Below, in pieces: positions 8,669-17,126 of a stretch of 64,000 nucleotides of DNA. Origin of the DNA: Inhella gelatinilytica (GTDB lineage: Bacteria > Pseudomonadota > Gammaproteobacteria > Burkholderiales > Burkholderiaceae_C); NCBI RefSeq assembly GCF_016093295.1, contig NZ_JAEDAL010000001.1, forward strand, positions 310,001 to 374,000, read 5' to 3'. The notes under the pieces are model-generated. The model was not told where the DNA came from. It saw only the letters and a program-made list of their open reading frames with translations, and searched no databases. Each line of letters starts with the position of its first letter. The stretch's first letter is position 1. The position numbers were made by a program, and so were the translations under genes.

Positions 8669-9820
8669 ATGACACTGCACCTGCCCACGCTCCTGACCGC
8701 CCTGCTGCTGCATGTGCTGTGGTTCACGGCCGCCCTGCCACGCTTGGTGGGCCGTCCCATGAGCGTGGCAATGCGCTGGGTGCAGCTCAGTCTCGGGCTA
8801 CAAAGCACCGTGGCGGTGGGTGCCCTGATCCATGCGCACTGGCCCCTGCCTTCTGCCGTGCAATTGCTGGCTTTTGCCGCGCTCGGCGCGGCTGTGGTGG
8901 CTGCCCAGCGCGGGGTGCAGGCCTGGATGGGCAAGCGACCCCTCAGCCACACCGCCTGGGTGATGGGGCTCGCCGGCCCGCCCCTGCTCGCTGGGGCGTG
9001 GTTTTACCAACCCCTGCTGGTGGAAGGTCTTGCCGCGAGTTGGCTGGCCCTGTTGGTGGCGGTCCTGATCGTGGCGCTGGTGGCGCCCGCGCCGCAAGCG
9101 CCGGAACTGCACACCCGTTGGAGTCGGTTGTGGGCGCTGACCCTGCTCCCGGCTCAGTTGCTCTTCATCCACCAAGGCATGACCCTTTGGGGGGCGCCAC
9201 CGCCCGCGACCTGGAGCCTGGCGCTGTACGGGAGTTTGATGCTGGCGTCCTGGGGCATGACCAGCGCGGTGCTGGCCGGCTGGCGGGGGGAGGCCGATGG
9301 GCGACTGCGCCACCAAACCAAGACCGATGCCCTGACTCAGCTGGCCAATCGCCGGGCCTTTGAACAGCGGGGCAACGAGATGATGGCCGTGGCCAGACGA
9401 CATCGCGAACCGCTCGCACTCATGGTCTTGGACGTGGATCACTTCAAGCAGGTGATCGACCTGCATGGTCACACAAGTGGCGACGAGGCCCTGGGGCTGC
9501 TCGCTCGATTGATGCGCAACGCCATTCGACCGGGTGACTGCGCAGCGCGCCTGGGTGGCGAGCAGTTTGGGGTGTTGCTGGCCCGCACGCAAGGGGAAGG
9601 TGTGGAAGCCCTGGATGCCCGCATTCGCGCCACGCTGGAGTCCTCGGCCGAGCAAGAGCTGGGCTTCGTGCTCGACTACAGCGCCGGCTGGTCGCTGATG
9701 CGCTCGGGCGACCGTCATGTCGAGGACATGGTGCGCCGCGCCGATGCGGGGCTGTGGGCCGCCAAGCACCAAGGACGGGGCCGGCTGTGCGCCGAACCGG
9801 GATTGGCCCCGCATGACTGA
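8669..9820 (+). CDS. Membrane GGDEF protein with variant GGEQF motif
   Basis: 383 residues from ATG 8669; an upstream TTG at 8660 is less likely. The first ~200 residues carry six or so hydrophobic helices with no recognised sensory domain, followed by a GGDEF domain beginning KTDALTQLANRRAFEQR. The signature reads GGEQF instead of GG(D/E)EF: the Glu at position four is Gln. An RPGD I-site is retained five residues upstream. The fourth-position Glu is a metal/catalytic residue in studied cyclases, so activity may be reduced. The end overlaps the start of guaD by 8 bp. Confidence 0.85.
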   Translation: MTLHLPTLLTALLLHVLWFTAALPRLVGRPMSVAMRWVQLSLGLQSTVAVGALIHAHWPLPSAVQLLAFAALGAAVVAAQRGVQAWMGKRPLSHTAWVMGLAGPPLLAGAWFYQPLLVEGLAASWLALLVAVLIVALVAPAPQAPELHTRWSRLWALTLLPAQLLFIHQGMTLWGAPPPATWSLALYGSLMLASWGMTSAVLAGWRGEADGRLRHQTKTDALTQLANRRAFEQRGNEMMAVARRHREPLALMVLDVDHFKQVIDLHGHTSGDEALGLLARLMRNAIRPGDCAARLGGEQFGVLLARTQGEGVEALDARIRATLESSAEQELGFVLDYSAGWSLMRSGDRHVEDMVRRADAGLWAAKHQGRGRLCAEPGLAPHD

Positions 9821-11114
9821 GCCCCGCCGCCTGGCGCTGCGTGGCGACCTGCTCGACTTCATCCACGCCCCGCCGCCCGATGCTGCGCTGGACGCCCCGC
9901 CGCCCGGTGTGCGCTGGCGCCCTGACCACTGGCTGCTGATCGAGGACGGCCGCATCGTCGCCGTGCAGGCCGAGGCCCCCGATGCCCGCTGGCCCCGCGA
10001 CGAGCGCCCGGGTCGGCTGCTGCTGCCGGGCTTCATCGACACCCATGTGCATGCGCCGCAGCTCGACGTCATCGCCAGCTACGGCACCGAGCTGCTGGAC
10101 TGGCTGAACCGCTACACCTTCCCGGCCGAGAAGGCCTGGGCCGACCCGGCGGTGGCCGCCGCCGGCAGCGCCCGCTTCCTGGATCAATTGCTGGCCCACG
10201 GCACCACCGCGGCGTTGGTCTTCCCGACCGTGCACAAGGGCAGCGTGGACGCCCTGTTCACGGCGGCCGAAGCGCGCGGCATGCGCCTGATCACCGGCAA
10301 GTGCCTGATGGACCGCCATGCGCCCGAGGGCCTGCGCGACACGGTGGCTGAAGCGGAGCGGGACAGCCTCGAGCTGATCCAGCGCTGGCACGGCCGCGGC
10401 CGCAATGCCTATGCCCACACCGTGCGCTTCGCCCCCACCAGCAGCGAGGCCCAGCTCGACCTGGCGGGCGCGCTTCTGGCCGCCCACCCCAGCAGCTACC
10501 TGCAGACCCATGTGGCGGAGAACCGCGCCGAGGTCGACTGGGTGCGCCAGCTCTTCCCCACAGCGCGCAGCTACCTGGGCGTGTACGAGCGCCACGGCTT
10601 GCTCGGCCCGCGCTCGACGCTCGCCCACGGCATCTGGCTGGACGACAACGACCGCGCGGCGCTGCGCGCCACTGGTTCGGTGATCGCCCACAGCCCCACC
10701 AGCAACCTCTTTCTGGGCAGTGGCCTGTTCGACTGGCGCGGCCGGGCCGCCGAGGGCGTGCGCCTGTCCATCGCCAGCGATGTGGGCGGTGGGGTCAGCC
10801 TCTCGCTGCAACGCACGCTGGCCGCCGCATACCAGGTGGCCGCCCTGCAGGGCCAGCGGCTGGACGCCTTCACGCTCTTGCACGCCGCCACTGCGGGCAA
10901 TGCGGACTCGCTTCAGCTTGGTCACGAAATCGGCCGCCTGGAGCCCGGTTGCGTGGCCGATGTGTGCTGCTGGCGCTGGGCCGACGCGGGCTCGGTGCTG
11001 GACCATCGCTTGGGGCGCGCCGACAGCTTGCATGAGCGCCTGTTCGCCTGGCTGATGTTGGGCGACGAGCGACTGCTCGAGGCGGTGTGGGTGGCGGGGA
11101 CCCAGTCAACCTAG
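9813..11114 (+). CDS. guaD: Guanine deaminase
   Basis: 433 residues from ATG 9813. It hydrolyses guanine to xanthine and ammonia in purine salvage or degradation. Metal-dependent amidohydrolase motifs are all present: PGFIDTHVHAPQLDVIASYG near residue 68, FAPTSSEAQL, THVAEN, LAHGIWLDDND and a late SIASDVGGGVSLS supplying the Asp ligand. This order and the FIDTHVHAPQ signature separate GuaD from other amidohydrolases. The start overlaps the GGDEF gene by 8 bp, suggesting cotranscription although no functional link is obvious. No xanthine dehydrogenase genes are nearby. Confidence 0.93.
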   Translation: MTEPRRLALRGDLLDFIHAPPPDAALDAPPPGVRWRPDHWLLIEDGRIVAVQAEAPDARWPRDERPGRLLLPGFIDTHVHAPQLDVIASYGTELLDWLNRYTFPAEKAWADPAVAAAGSARFLDQLLAHGTTAALVFPTVHKGSVDALFTAAEARGMRLITGKCLMDRHAPEGLRDTVAEAERDSLELIQRWHGRGRNAYAHTVRFAPTSSEAQLDLAGALLAAHPSSYLQTHVAENRAEVDWVRQLFPTARSYLGVYERHGLLGPRSTLAHGIWLDDNDRAALRATGSVIAHSPTSNLFLGSGLFDWRGRAAEGVRLSIASDVGGGVSLSLQRTLAAAYQVAALQGQRLDAFTLLHAATAGNADSLQLGHEIGRLEPGCVADVCCWRWADAGSVLDHRLGRADSLHERLFAWLMLGDERLLEAVWVAGTQST

Positions 11115-11233
11115 CCACGGCCCTTCAGCAGATCGCTCAGGGCGCTGTCACAAGACTGCCATCAATCCGACACAGCCGTGTCATGGATGAGGGGCAGCAT
11201 GGCCGGCACCTTCAATGCAAAAAGTGATCGGTG

Positions 11234-12028
11234 ATGCTGGCCATCTCAACCCCCCTCTATTCATCTCCCGCAGCGCCCCTGGCGAGCGGCCGTCTGACCA
11301 TCCACTGGGCCCAGCACCTGGATGAACTTCGGGAAGCGCAGCGGCTTCGCCATCAGGTGTTTTCACAGGAGTTGGGGGCCCTGCTGCGCCCCCCTCGGGG
11401 CACCCCGGCCGGGCACGACGCGGACCTCTACGATGAGCATTGCGAGCATTTGCTGCTGCGGGCTGAGTCGCCCACGGGCGAGCCCGGCCCCGTGGTCGCG
11501 TGCTACCGCGTGCTGACGGCGGACGCCGCCCGTCGCATCGGGGGTTTTTACGCCGATTCCGCGTTTGATCTGATTCGCCTGCGCCATGAACGCCACCGCA
11601 TCGCTGAATTGGGACGCGCCTGCGTGGCGCCCGCCTATCGGCGTGGCGCCGCCGTCCTGATGCTGTGGGGCGCCATTGCCGAGCACCTTCAGCGCCGCCG
11701 ACTGGACCTGCTGATTGGCTGCGCGAGCGTGGACGCCCGCCACGGGGCTCAGAACGCTTGGGCCCTTTGGAATCAATTGGCTCCGCGCCACCTGGCGCCC
11801 ATTGAATGGCAGGTGCGACCCCGCACGCCGCTGCACTTGGCGCCCGCCGCATCGTCCGTCGAAATGCCCCCCCTGCTGCGGGGCTACTTGAAGGCCAATG
11901 CGCAACTGCTGGGCGCTCCGGCCTGGGATCCCGACTTCCGCTGCGCCGACTTTCCGCTGATGCTGAGATTGGCGGATCTCCCCGCCAACTACCACCGACG
12001 TTTTTTGGGCGGCACGGCCGCGTCCTGA
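11234..12028 (+). CDS. olsB: OlsB-like GNAT N-acyltransferase (ornithine lipid synthesis)
   Basis: 264 residues from ATG 11234 (a GTG lies directly before it at 11231). The sequence fits the hemolysin-like GNAT acyltransferases: an early LREAQRLRHQVFSQELGA, then RIAELGRACVAPAYRRGAAVLMLW, the acyl-CoA/ACP binding loop of OlsB. OlsB transfers a 3-hydroxyacyl group from ACP to ornithine, giving lyso-ornithine lipid. The O-acyltransferase partner OlsA is not adjacent, so the pathway could not be confirmed from context. An N-acyl amino acid of another kind is possible. Confidence 0.72.
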   Translation: MLAISTPLYSSPAAPLASGRLTIHWAQHLDELREAQRLRHQVFSQELGALLRPPRGTPAGHDADLYDEHCEHLLLRAESPTGEPGPVVACYRVLTADAARRIGGFYADSAFDLIRLRHERHRIAELGRACVAPAYRRGAAVLMLWGAIAEHLQRRRLDLLIGCASVDARHGAQNAWALWNQLAPRHLAPIEWQVRPRTPLHLAPAASSVEMPPLLRGYLKANAQLLGAPAWDPDFRCADFPLMLRLADLPANYHRRFLGGTAAS

Positions 12029-12142
12029 CCCACGCTGCGGGGGTCGCCCCCGGTCTTGATCCGTTTCAAGCCCCCCGCAACTGCCGCTTGCGTCGCCGTC
12101 TGGCCGTCGATACGCTGGGGTCATCGTGTGACGGAGTTCATG

Positions 12143-14185
12143 ATGGCCGCTCAGAATCGCATCGCTTCCCTTCGCACCCTGGCCTTGGTGGGCCCCGCTG
12201 GCAGCGGCAAAACCACCTTGGCCGAGGCCCTGTTGCATGCGGCCGGTGCCGTGCCGGCGCAGGGTGCCGTCGAAAAAGGCAACACCGTCAGCGACCACGA
12301 CGCGATTGAGCGTCGCATGCAACATTCGCTGCAAAGTAGCCTGCTGCATTTCGAGCACAACGGCCTGCGCGTGCACGTGATCGACACCCCGGGCAGTCCG
12401 GACTTCACCGGGCAGGCCCTGCCCGCGCTGGAGGCCGTGGAGACCGCGGTGGTCGTGCTCGACGCCCAACGCGGCATCGAGCTGATGGCCCAGCGCATGT
12501 TGGACGCCGCCAAGGAGCGCGGCCGCGATCGGGTCATCGTCATCAACAAGATCGATGCCCCGGGCGTCGACCTGCCCGCGCTGTTGGAACAGATCCAAGC
12601 CACCTTCGGCAAGGAGTGCTTGCCGCTGAACCTGCCCCACGCCGGGGGCGTGGCGGACTGCTTTTTCCGAGCCACGGGGAGCAGTGACTTTGGGTCGGTC
12701 GAGGCGGCCCACAGCGCCCTGGTTGAGCAGGTGGTGGAGGTGGACGCCGCTTTTGTCGACCGCTACCTGAATGACGGCGATGTGCCGGCCACCGAATTGC
12801 ACGCGCCGCTGGAACAGGCCTTGCGCGAGGGGCACCTGATCCCGGTTTGCTTTTGTGCCGCCAAGAGTGGCGTGGGCGTGCCCGAGTTGCTGACCGTCAT
12901 CGACAAATTGCTCCCCAACCCGGGCGAGGCCAACCCCCCGGAGTTCCTGAGCGGCGAGGGCGCCGAGGCCCAAGCGGTCCGCGTCAGCCTCGATCCGGAG
13001 GCCCACGTGCTGGCCCATGTGTTCCAGGTTCGGGCCGACCCCTTCCTGGGCAAATTGGGCTTCCTGCGCGTGCACCAAGGCACGCTGCAGAAGAACATGC
13101 AGCTCTACGTCGGCCATGGTCGCAAGCCCGTCCGTGTCGGCCACCTGTTTGCCCTGCAAGGCAAGACCCAGGTTCCGCTGGACCAGGCGGGCCCCGGCGA
13201 AATTTGCGCCGTGGCCAAACTGGATGAATTGCACCCGGACGCCGTGCTTCATGACGCCACCGAGGACGAGCACATCCACTTGGCCCCGCTGACCGTTCCC
13301 ACCCCGGTCCATGGCCTGGCCCTTTCGCCCACGCGCCATGGCGACGAGCAGCGCTTGTGGGATGTGATGCACCGTTTGGTCGAAGAGGACCCCTGCCTCA
13401 AACTCGAGCAGGCTGCGCAGACCAACGAGACCGTGGTCTACGGGCTCGGGGAATTGCACCTGCGGGTGCTACTGGAACGCTTGAAAGAGACCTTCAAATT
13501 CGAGGTCAAGACCCAACCCCCACGCATTGCGTATCGCGAAACCATCACCGCCTACTCTGAAGGCCACTACCGTCACAAGAAGCAAAGTGGTGGTGCCGGA
13601 CAGTTTGGCGAGGTGTGGCTCAAGGTGGAGCCCAAAGAGCGCGGCACGGGCTTCGAGTTTGTCGACCATGTCAAAGGCGGGGTGATTCCCACGGCCTTCA
13701 TCCCGGCGGTGGAGAAAGGGGTGCGTGAAGCCTGTGCGCTGGGCGTCCTGGCGGGCTATCCCTTGGTCGACCTCAAGGTCACCGTCTTCGACGGCAAGCA
13801 CCACAGTGTGGACAGCAAAGAAATCGCGTTCGTAACCGCCGCCAAGAAGGCCGTGCAATTGGCCGTCCGCGAGGCCCGCCCGGTGGTCCTGGAGCCCGTG
13901 GTACAGGTCGAAGTGCTGACACCGGAAGCCAGTGTTGGGGATGTCTCGGGCGATCTGGCCAGCCACCGGGGGCAAGTCACCGGAACGCGCGCAGCCATTC
14001 CGGGCCAACTGGTGGTGCAAGGGCTGGCTCCTTTGGCCGAGCTCGCCGCCTTTCAAACGCGGTTGAACGCCCTGACCAGCGGCCAAGCCCGCTACACCCT
14101 GGCCTTCAGTCATTACGACCCCGTTCCGCCCAACACCCAGGCGCAGCTGGCCGCGGCCTACAAGGTGCAAGACGACACCGACTGA
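12143..14185 (+). CDS. Elongation factor G paralogue (EF-G2 type GTPase)
   Basis: 680 residues from ATG 12143, which sits 6 nt after GGAG; an ATG at 12140 is adjacent. The G1 (GPAGSGKT), G3 (DTPG) and G4 (NKID) motifs are intact, and EF-G domains II-V follow, including RIAYRETI and HKKQSGGAGQFGEVWL. Switch I lacks the canonical RGITI: the equivalent stretch reads ERRMQHSLQSSL. That is typical of EF-G2/FusA2 paralogues rather than the housekeeping translocase encoded in the str operon. Reported family roles are diverse and mostly unclear. It stands alone between olsB and the minus-strand unknown gene. Confidence 0.85.
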   Translation: MAAQNRIASLRTLALVGPAGSGKTTLAEALLHAAGAVPAQGAVEKGNTVSDHDAIERRMQHSLQSSLLHFEHNGLRVHVIDTPGSPDFTGQALPALEAVETAVVVLDAQRGIELMAQRMLDAAKERGRDRVIVINKIDAPGVDLPALLEQIQATFGKECLPLNLPHAGGVADCFFRATGSSDFGSVEAAHSALVEQVVEVDAAFVDRYLNDGDVPATELHAPLEQALREGHLIPVCFCAAKSGVGVPELLTVIDKLLPNPGEANPPEFLSGEGAEAQAVRVSLDPEAHVLAHVFQVRADPFLGKLGFLRVHQGTLQKNMQLYVGHGRKPVRVGHLFALQGKTQVPLDQAGPGEICAVAKLDELHPDAVLHDATEDEHIHLAPLTVPTPVHGLALSPTRHGDEQRLWDVMHRLVEEDPCLKLEQAAQTNETVVYGLGELHLRVLLERLKETFKFEVKTQPPRIAYRETITAYSEGHYRHKKQSGGAGQFGEVWLKVEPKERGTGFEFVDHVKGGVIPTAFIPAVEKGVREACALGVLAGYPLVDLKVTVFDGKHHSVDSKEIAFVTAAKKAVQLAVREARPVVLEPVVQVEVLTPEASVGDVSGDLASHRGQVTGTRAAIPGQLVVQGLAPLAELAAFQTRLNALTSGQARYTLAFSHYDPVPPNTQAQLAAAYKVQDDTD

Positions 14186-14228
14186 TTCTGGAGCGCCCAT
14201 CGCTGGGGCCCCGTCGCACGGCCAGCCC

Positions 14229-14690
14229 TCAGATCAGCCTCAAGTGGGTTCCGTCGCGCGTTTCTTCAATCAACGCCTGGGCGCTGCGATAGCCCTGGGC
14301 GTCGAGGTCCAGCCCATCGCGGGCGGCGTGGGCCAACAGGGTGGCCTCGAGCGCCAACAAGCGGGTACACAACAGCGGGAATTCCAGCCGGTGGGCGGTC
14401 TCCAGTTGTGCCGCTGCACCGCGGTACGCACCCAGCAACTGCGCCGCGCGGCTGTAGCTGATTTCTGGGGGATGCTCTTGCTCCAAGGCCACCTCCATGT
14501 GGTCGTCCAGTTGGGGATGAATCAAGCGGCCATCGCGGGTCTCGGCGATACGGGCGCCGTCCTGCTCCACCACGATGCCGGGCGCGATGCACTTGAAGGC
14601 CAGCATGATTTCCAAGGCATCGCGCAGGACGCTTTGCGGCAAGGGCGGCTCCGCCCGCTGCTGCGCAGTCAAGAAGCGGATCGTGAACAC
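14229..14690 (-). CDS. Hypothetical protein with upstream in-frame amber codon
   Basis: 153 residues if started at GTG 14690. I do not recognise the family. The product looks soluble and mainly helical (LRDALEIMLAFKCIAPG, then AAQLLGAYRGAAAQLETAHRLEF), with no signal peptide or membrane segment. The GTG has no good ribosome-binding site. In the same frame, 66 nt upstream, ATG 14756 has a strong AGGAGG, but a TAG at 14697-14699 lies between them. The gene may have lost its N-terminus by a nonsense mutation or may use a short upstream peptide. Confidence 0.55.
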   Translation of the reverse strand: MFTIRFLTAQQRAEPPLPQSVLRDALEIMLAFKCIAPGIVVEQDGARIAETRDGRLIHPQLDDHMEVALEQEHPPEISYSRAAQLLGAYRGAAAQLETAHRLEFPLLCTRLLALEATLLAHAARDGLDLDAQGYRSAQALIEETRDGTHLRLI

Positions 14691-14696
14691 GGCGGG

Positions 14697-14756
14697 CTAG
14701 CGCGCCTGACCCGCGCGCCGTGATTCGAACAACGCCGGCAACAACGCAATCTGCAT
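14697..14756 (-). other. Short upstream ORF (19 codons) with strong Shine-Dalgarno
   Basis: ATG 14756 is preceded by AGGAGG (14761-14766) at 4 nt. The frame runs 19 codons to TAG at 14697-14699 and is in the same frame as the gene starting 7 nt further on at GTG 14690. It could be the original start of that gene now cut off by an amber codon, or a leader peptide coupling its translation. The encoded peptide (MQIALLPALFESRR...) is not a signal peptide. Confidence 0.4.
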
Positions 14757-14766
14757 GGGGCCTCCT

Positions 14767-14992
14767 GCTCAAACGGCCTCCCACTGTGAGGCGGGTGCCC
14801 AAGATCAATCCGCCGATAAAGGCGGGCTTCACCCCCTTCACTTGCCCATCAACCGTGCCCGTTGGATTCAGCGCGAGTCCGATTTGATCTGGCAAAAACC
14901 CGTCGTTGGCGCCCCTCTAGCCCACCCCCCAACCGGGTGGATGGTGGATGGCACACGCTGGGCACAATCCCGCCCTTTTTCGGGAGAACCCT
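14767..14992. other. Intergenic region without recognisable gene
   Basis: This divergent stretch separates the minus-strand unknown gene from the plus-strand outer-membrane gene. It contains a small CCGCC-GATAAA-GGCGG hairpin near 14809-14824 without a U-tract. The minus-strand reading frame across it has no family resemblance. Promoters for both neighbours must lie here, but I could not assign boxes. Confidence 0.4.
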
Positions 14993-15559
14993 ATGACCCT
15001 TCGTGCGATTTGGGCGGCTGCGGCCCTGTGTGTGGCCGGCATGGCGCAGGCTGAAACCACCGTGCGCCCCGTGATCGGCGCTTCCTTCACCGCCGGCGGC
15101 GAGAAGCTGGCCCGCGTGAGCTTTACCGATGGCTCGCACCAAGACGTGCGCAGCGGCGGCTTGGTGCACCTGTTCGGCGGCTTTGAAGTTCAAATGGATT
15201 CGTTGCCGCTGACCGTACAAGCCAACATCGGTTATCACGTCGACAACAGCGCCGCGAAAAATGGTGAAGTGCGATTCCAGCGCTGGCCCATTGAAGTGCT
15301 GGGCTTCTTTCAAGGGGGCGACGGCTGGCGCTTCGGCGGTGGCGTGCGCAAGGCCAACGGCGTGAAGCTGACGAGTTCCGGCGCCAGCTACATCGGCAAC
15401 TACGACATGTCAGCCAAGGCCGGCTGGGTGCTGCAAGCCGAGCACGTCTGGCCCAAGGGCTTGAGCGCCTTTGTACGCGTGGTCAGCGAGAAATACGAAG
15501 TGCAGGGTGCCGAGGTCCAGGGGCGCCACGTGGGTGTGGGCACGAGCTACCGCTTCTAA
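14993..15559 (+). CDS. Outer-membrane beta-barrel protein, function unknown
   Basis: 188 residues. ATG 14993 is supported by GGGAGA just upstream and by a clean signal peptide (AIWAAAALCVAGMAQA). The mature chain alternates polar and hydrophobic residues with Gly/aromatic turns and ends in Tyr-Arg-Phe (VGVGTSYRF). A C-terminal Phe in this context is the classic BamA-recognised ending of outer-membrane barrels. The size suggests an eight-stranded OmpW/OmpX-like barrel. No specific family could be named. It is followed directly by an intrinsic terminator, so it is probably monocistronic. Confidence 0.75.
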   Translation: MTLRAIWAAAALCVAGMAQAETTVRPVIGASFTAGGEKLARVSFTDGSHQDVRSGGLVHLFGGFEVQMDSLPLTVQANIGYHVDNSAAKNGEVRFQRWPIEVLGFFQGGDGWRFGGGVRKANGVKLTSSGASYIGNYDMSAKAGWVLQAEHVWPKGLSAFVRVVSEKYEVQGAEVQGRHVGVGTSYRF

Positions 15560-15580
15560 GCCGGTCAACGCCCCCTCCAG

Positions 15581-15613
15581 CGCCGCAGCCCGTCGGGTTG
15601 CGGCGTTTTTTTT
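15581..15613 (+). terminator. Intrinsic terminator after the barrel protein gene
   Basis: CGCCGCA and TGCGGCG pair, continuing with CCCG/CGGG around a tiny loop, and eight T residues follow (15606-15613). Strong GC stem plus U-tract is a textbook Rho-independent terminator on the plus strand. It also separates this gene from convergent tdk. Confidence 0.9.
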
Positions 15614-15629
15614 CACCCGAACCCGCGGC

Positions 15630-16199
15630 TCAGGGCTTGCAGGCCTCGGTATAGAAGGAATACGGGCACGCCGCGTGGTACTGGGCATCCCCGCCAATGG
15701 AGACCTGCTCGCCCTCGCGCACCCGTCGCCCTTCGCCGTCCACGCGCACATTGAAGCTGGCTTTGCGCCCACAGCCGCAGACCGTTTTCAACTCTTCGAT
15801 CTGGTCGGCCAGCAGCCCCAAGGCCGCTGCGCCTTCAAAGCCATTGCCTTGGAAATCCGTGCGCAAGCCGTAGCAAATCACCGGCACCCCATGCAGCACC
15901 GCGATTTGATGCAATTGCCGCACCTGCGCGGTGGTGAGGAACTGGGCCTCATCGATCAGCAGACAGGCGGTGTCGGTCGGCAAATCCGCCGCACGAAATT
16001 CGTGCGCGGCGCTGAAGGTTTGCGCCTCCCGCTGCAGCCCCAATCGGGTCCCAATGACCCCGGCGCCGAACCGGTCATCGATCTGCGCCGTGTACAGCGC
16101 CACGCTGCGGCCCAGGCGTTCGTAGTTGTGGGCCACGCCCAGTAGCGCCAGCGTCTTGCCGGCAGCCATCGCGCCGTAGCGCCAAAAAAGTTTTGCCAT
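15630..16199 (-). CDS. tdk: Thymidine kinase (type II)
   Basis: 189 residues from ATG 16199. It phosphorylates thymidine to dTMP in pyrimidine salvage. The P-loop reads GAMAAGKT at residues about 9-16 (usual form GxMxxGKS/T). A Walker-B-like LLIDEAQFL supplies the catalytic Glu, and VICYGLRTDFQGNGFEG matches the lasso region. The Cys residues CGCGRKASF and HAACPYSF form the zinc site. Length is normal. It is divergent from tonB; its upstream region overlaps the Fur-box-containing gap. Confidence 0.93.
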   Translation of the reverse strand: MAKLFWRYGAMAAGKTLALLGVAHNYERLGRSVALYTAQIDDRFGAGVIGTRLGLQREAQTFSAAHEFRAADLPTDTACLLIDEAQFLTTAQVRQLHQIAVLHGVPVICYGLRTDFQGNGFEGAAALGLLADQIEELKTVCGCGRKASFNVRVDGEGRRVREGEQVSIGGDAQYHAACPYSFYTEACKP

Positions 16200-16303
16200 G
16201 GCGGCCCCAGGTTTCAAGGATGGGGCGTCCGACCGCCCCGTTTCGGGCGCGGATTGTCTCGCCAAGCCGCAGGCCCGCGTTTCCACCCACTCAACATCCG
16301 TGT

Positions 16304-16318
16304 TGCGAATCATTCGCA
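16304..16318. promoter_or_regulatory. Fur box upstream of tonB
   Basis: TGCGAATCATTCGCA is a perfect 7-1-7 inverted repeat matching the Fur consensus TGATAATnATTATCA at the invariant TG, AAT, ATT and CA positions. It lies 45 bp upstream of the tonB start in an AT-richer patch. It predicts iron repression of the tonB-receptor-piuC cluster through Fur. Confidence 0.88.
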
Positions 16319-16362
16319 TTTGCAATACAGTTGTACTCATTCGCTGTCATCCGCAAGTTCCC

Positions 16363-17040
16363 ATGCCCTCCGCCACCCTGCTGCCCCTTGCCCCACCGGG
16401 CTGGACCCCCGAGCCCCGCCGCTTGCGCAGCGGAGCCTTGGTGGTGGTAGTGCACGCGCTCGTGGTGCTCGCGCTCGGGCAAAGCGGGCGAACTGCCATC
16501 CGCACGCTGGCGCCCGAGCCCCTGGCCGTGCACCTGATCGCCGAGCGGCCGCCGATCGATCGCCCCCGAGCCAATTCCGCGCCCCGAGCAACCGCCACCC
16601 TGCCCTTGCCGCCGCATCCCGCGGCGGTGACGCTTCCTCCCCCCGAAGTCCCGGCCGTTGTGACGCCGTCGACCACGGCCCTACTTCCCCACGCCGTCAG
16701 CCCGCCCAACCCGCAGGGCAGTCCCACCAGCGCCCCGCCCGCAGCCGTCACCTCGCCCAAGGTCGTTCCCGCCTCGGCCCTGCGCTACCGCGTCGAACCC
16801 GCCGTCGAGGTGCCGCGCCTGTCGCGACGCGCGGGGGAGTCGGGCCGGGTGGGCTTGCGCGTGCTCTTTGACACCCAAGGCAGCCCGCGCGAAATCCAAC
16901 TCAGCCGCAGCTCGGGCTTTGCCCGCTTGGATGCCCAAGCGCTGGAGGCCATGCAGCGCGCCCGCATCCAGCCCATCGTGGAAGACGGCCACCCCATCGA
17001 GGTGATCGCCCAGGCTTGGCTGGAGTACGAGCTGGACTGA
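16363..17040 (+). CDS. tonB: TonB family energy transducer
   Basis: 225 residues from ATG 16363. Architecture is that of TonB: one N-terminal membrane helix (SGALVVVVHALVVLAL), a long Pro/Ala-rich periplasm-spanning linker (residues about 55-145) and a C-terminal TonB domain (GRVGLRVLFDTQGSPREI, then SSGFARLDAQALEAMQRARIQPI). It passes proton-motive energy from ExbB/ExbD to outer-membrane receptors. exbB and exbD are not in the window. It is the first gene after the Fur box, with its cognate receptor gene starting 86 bp downstream, so this is probably a dedicated TonB for that receptor. Confidence 0.9.
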   Translation: MPSATLLPLAPPGWTPEPRRLRSGALVVVVHALVVLALGQSGRTAIRTLAPEPLAVHLIAERPPIDRPRANSAPRATATLPLPPHPAAVTLPPPEVPAVVTPSTTALLPHAVSPPNPQGSPTSAPPAAVTSPKVVPASALRYRVEPAVEVPRLSRRAGESGRVGLRVLFDTQGSPREIQLSRSSGFARLDAQALEAMQRARIQPIVEDGHPIEVIAQAWLEYELD

Positions 17041-17126
17041 GGCGCACGCCGCCCACCCTACCCCCGATTTTTTGCCGCGCCCCCCGCGGGCGCTGGGCCC
17101 CCTTTTGCCTTTGACTTGGAGACACC

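Noticed and set aside
12038-12052. CGGGGG-TCG-CCCCCG hairpin after olsB as a terminator
   Set aside because: Stem is only 6 bp and no U-tract follows; it may weakly affect mRNA but is not a standard terminator.
14720-14740. GTTCGAATC-like T-loop suggesting a tRNA
   Set aside because: The flanking bases do not form a 5-bp T-stem, and no acceptor or anticodon arm fits around it.
14266-14895. 209-codon minus-strand frame overlapping the unknown gene
   Set aside because: Starts at TTG without ribosome-binding site, turns Arg/Gly/Pro-rich where it overlaps the other frame; best explained as a shadow.
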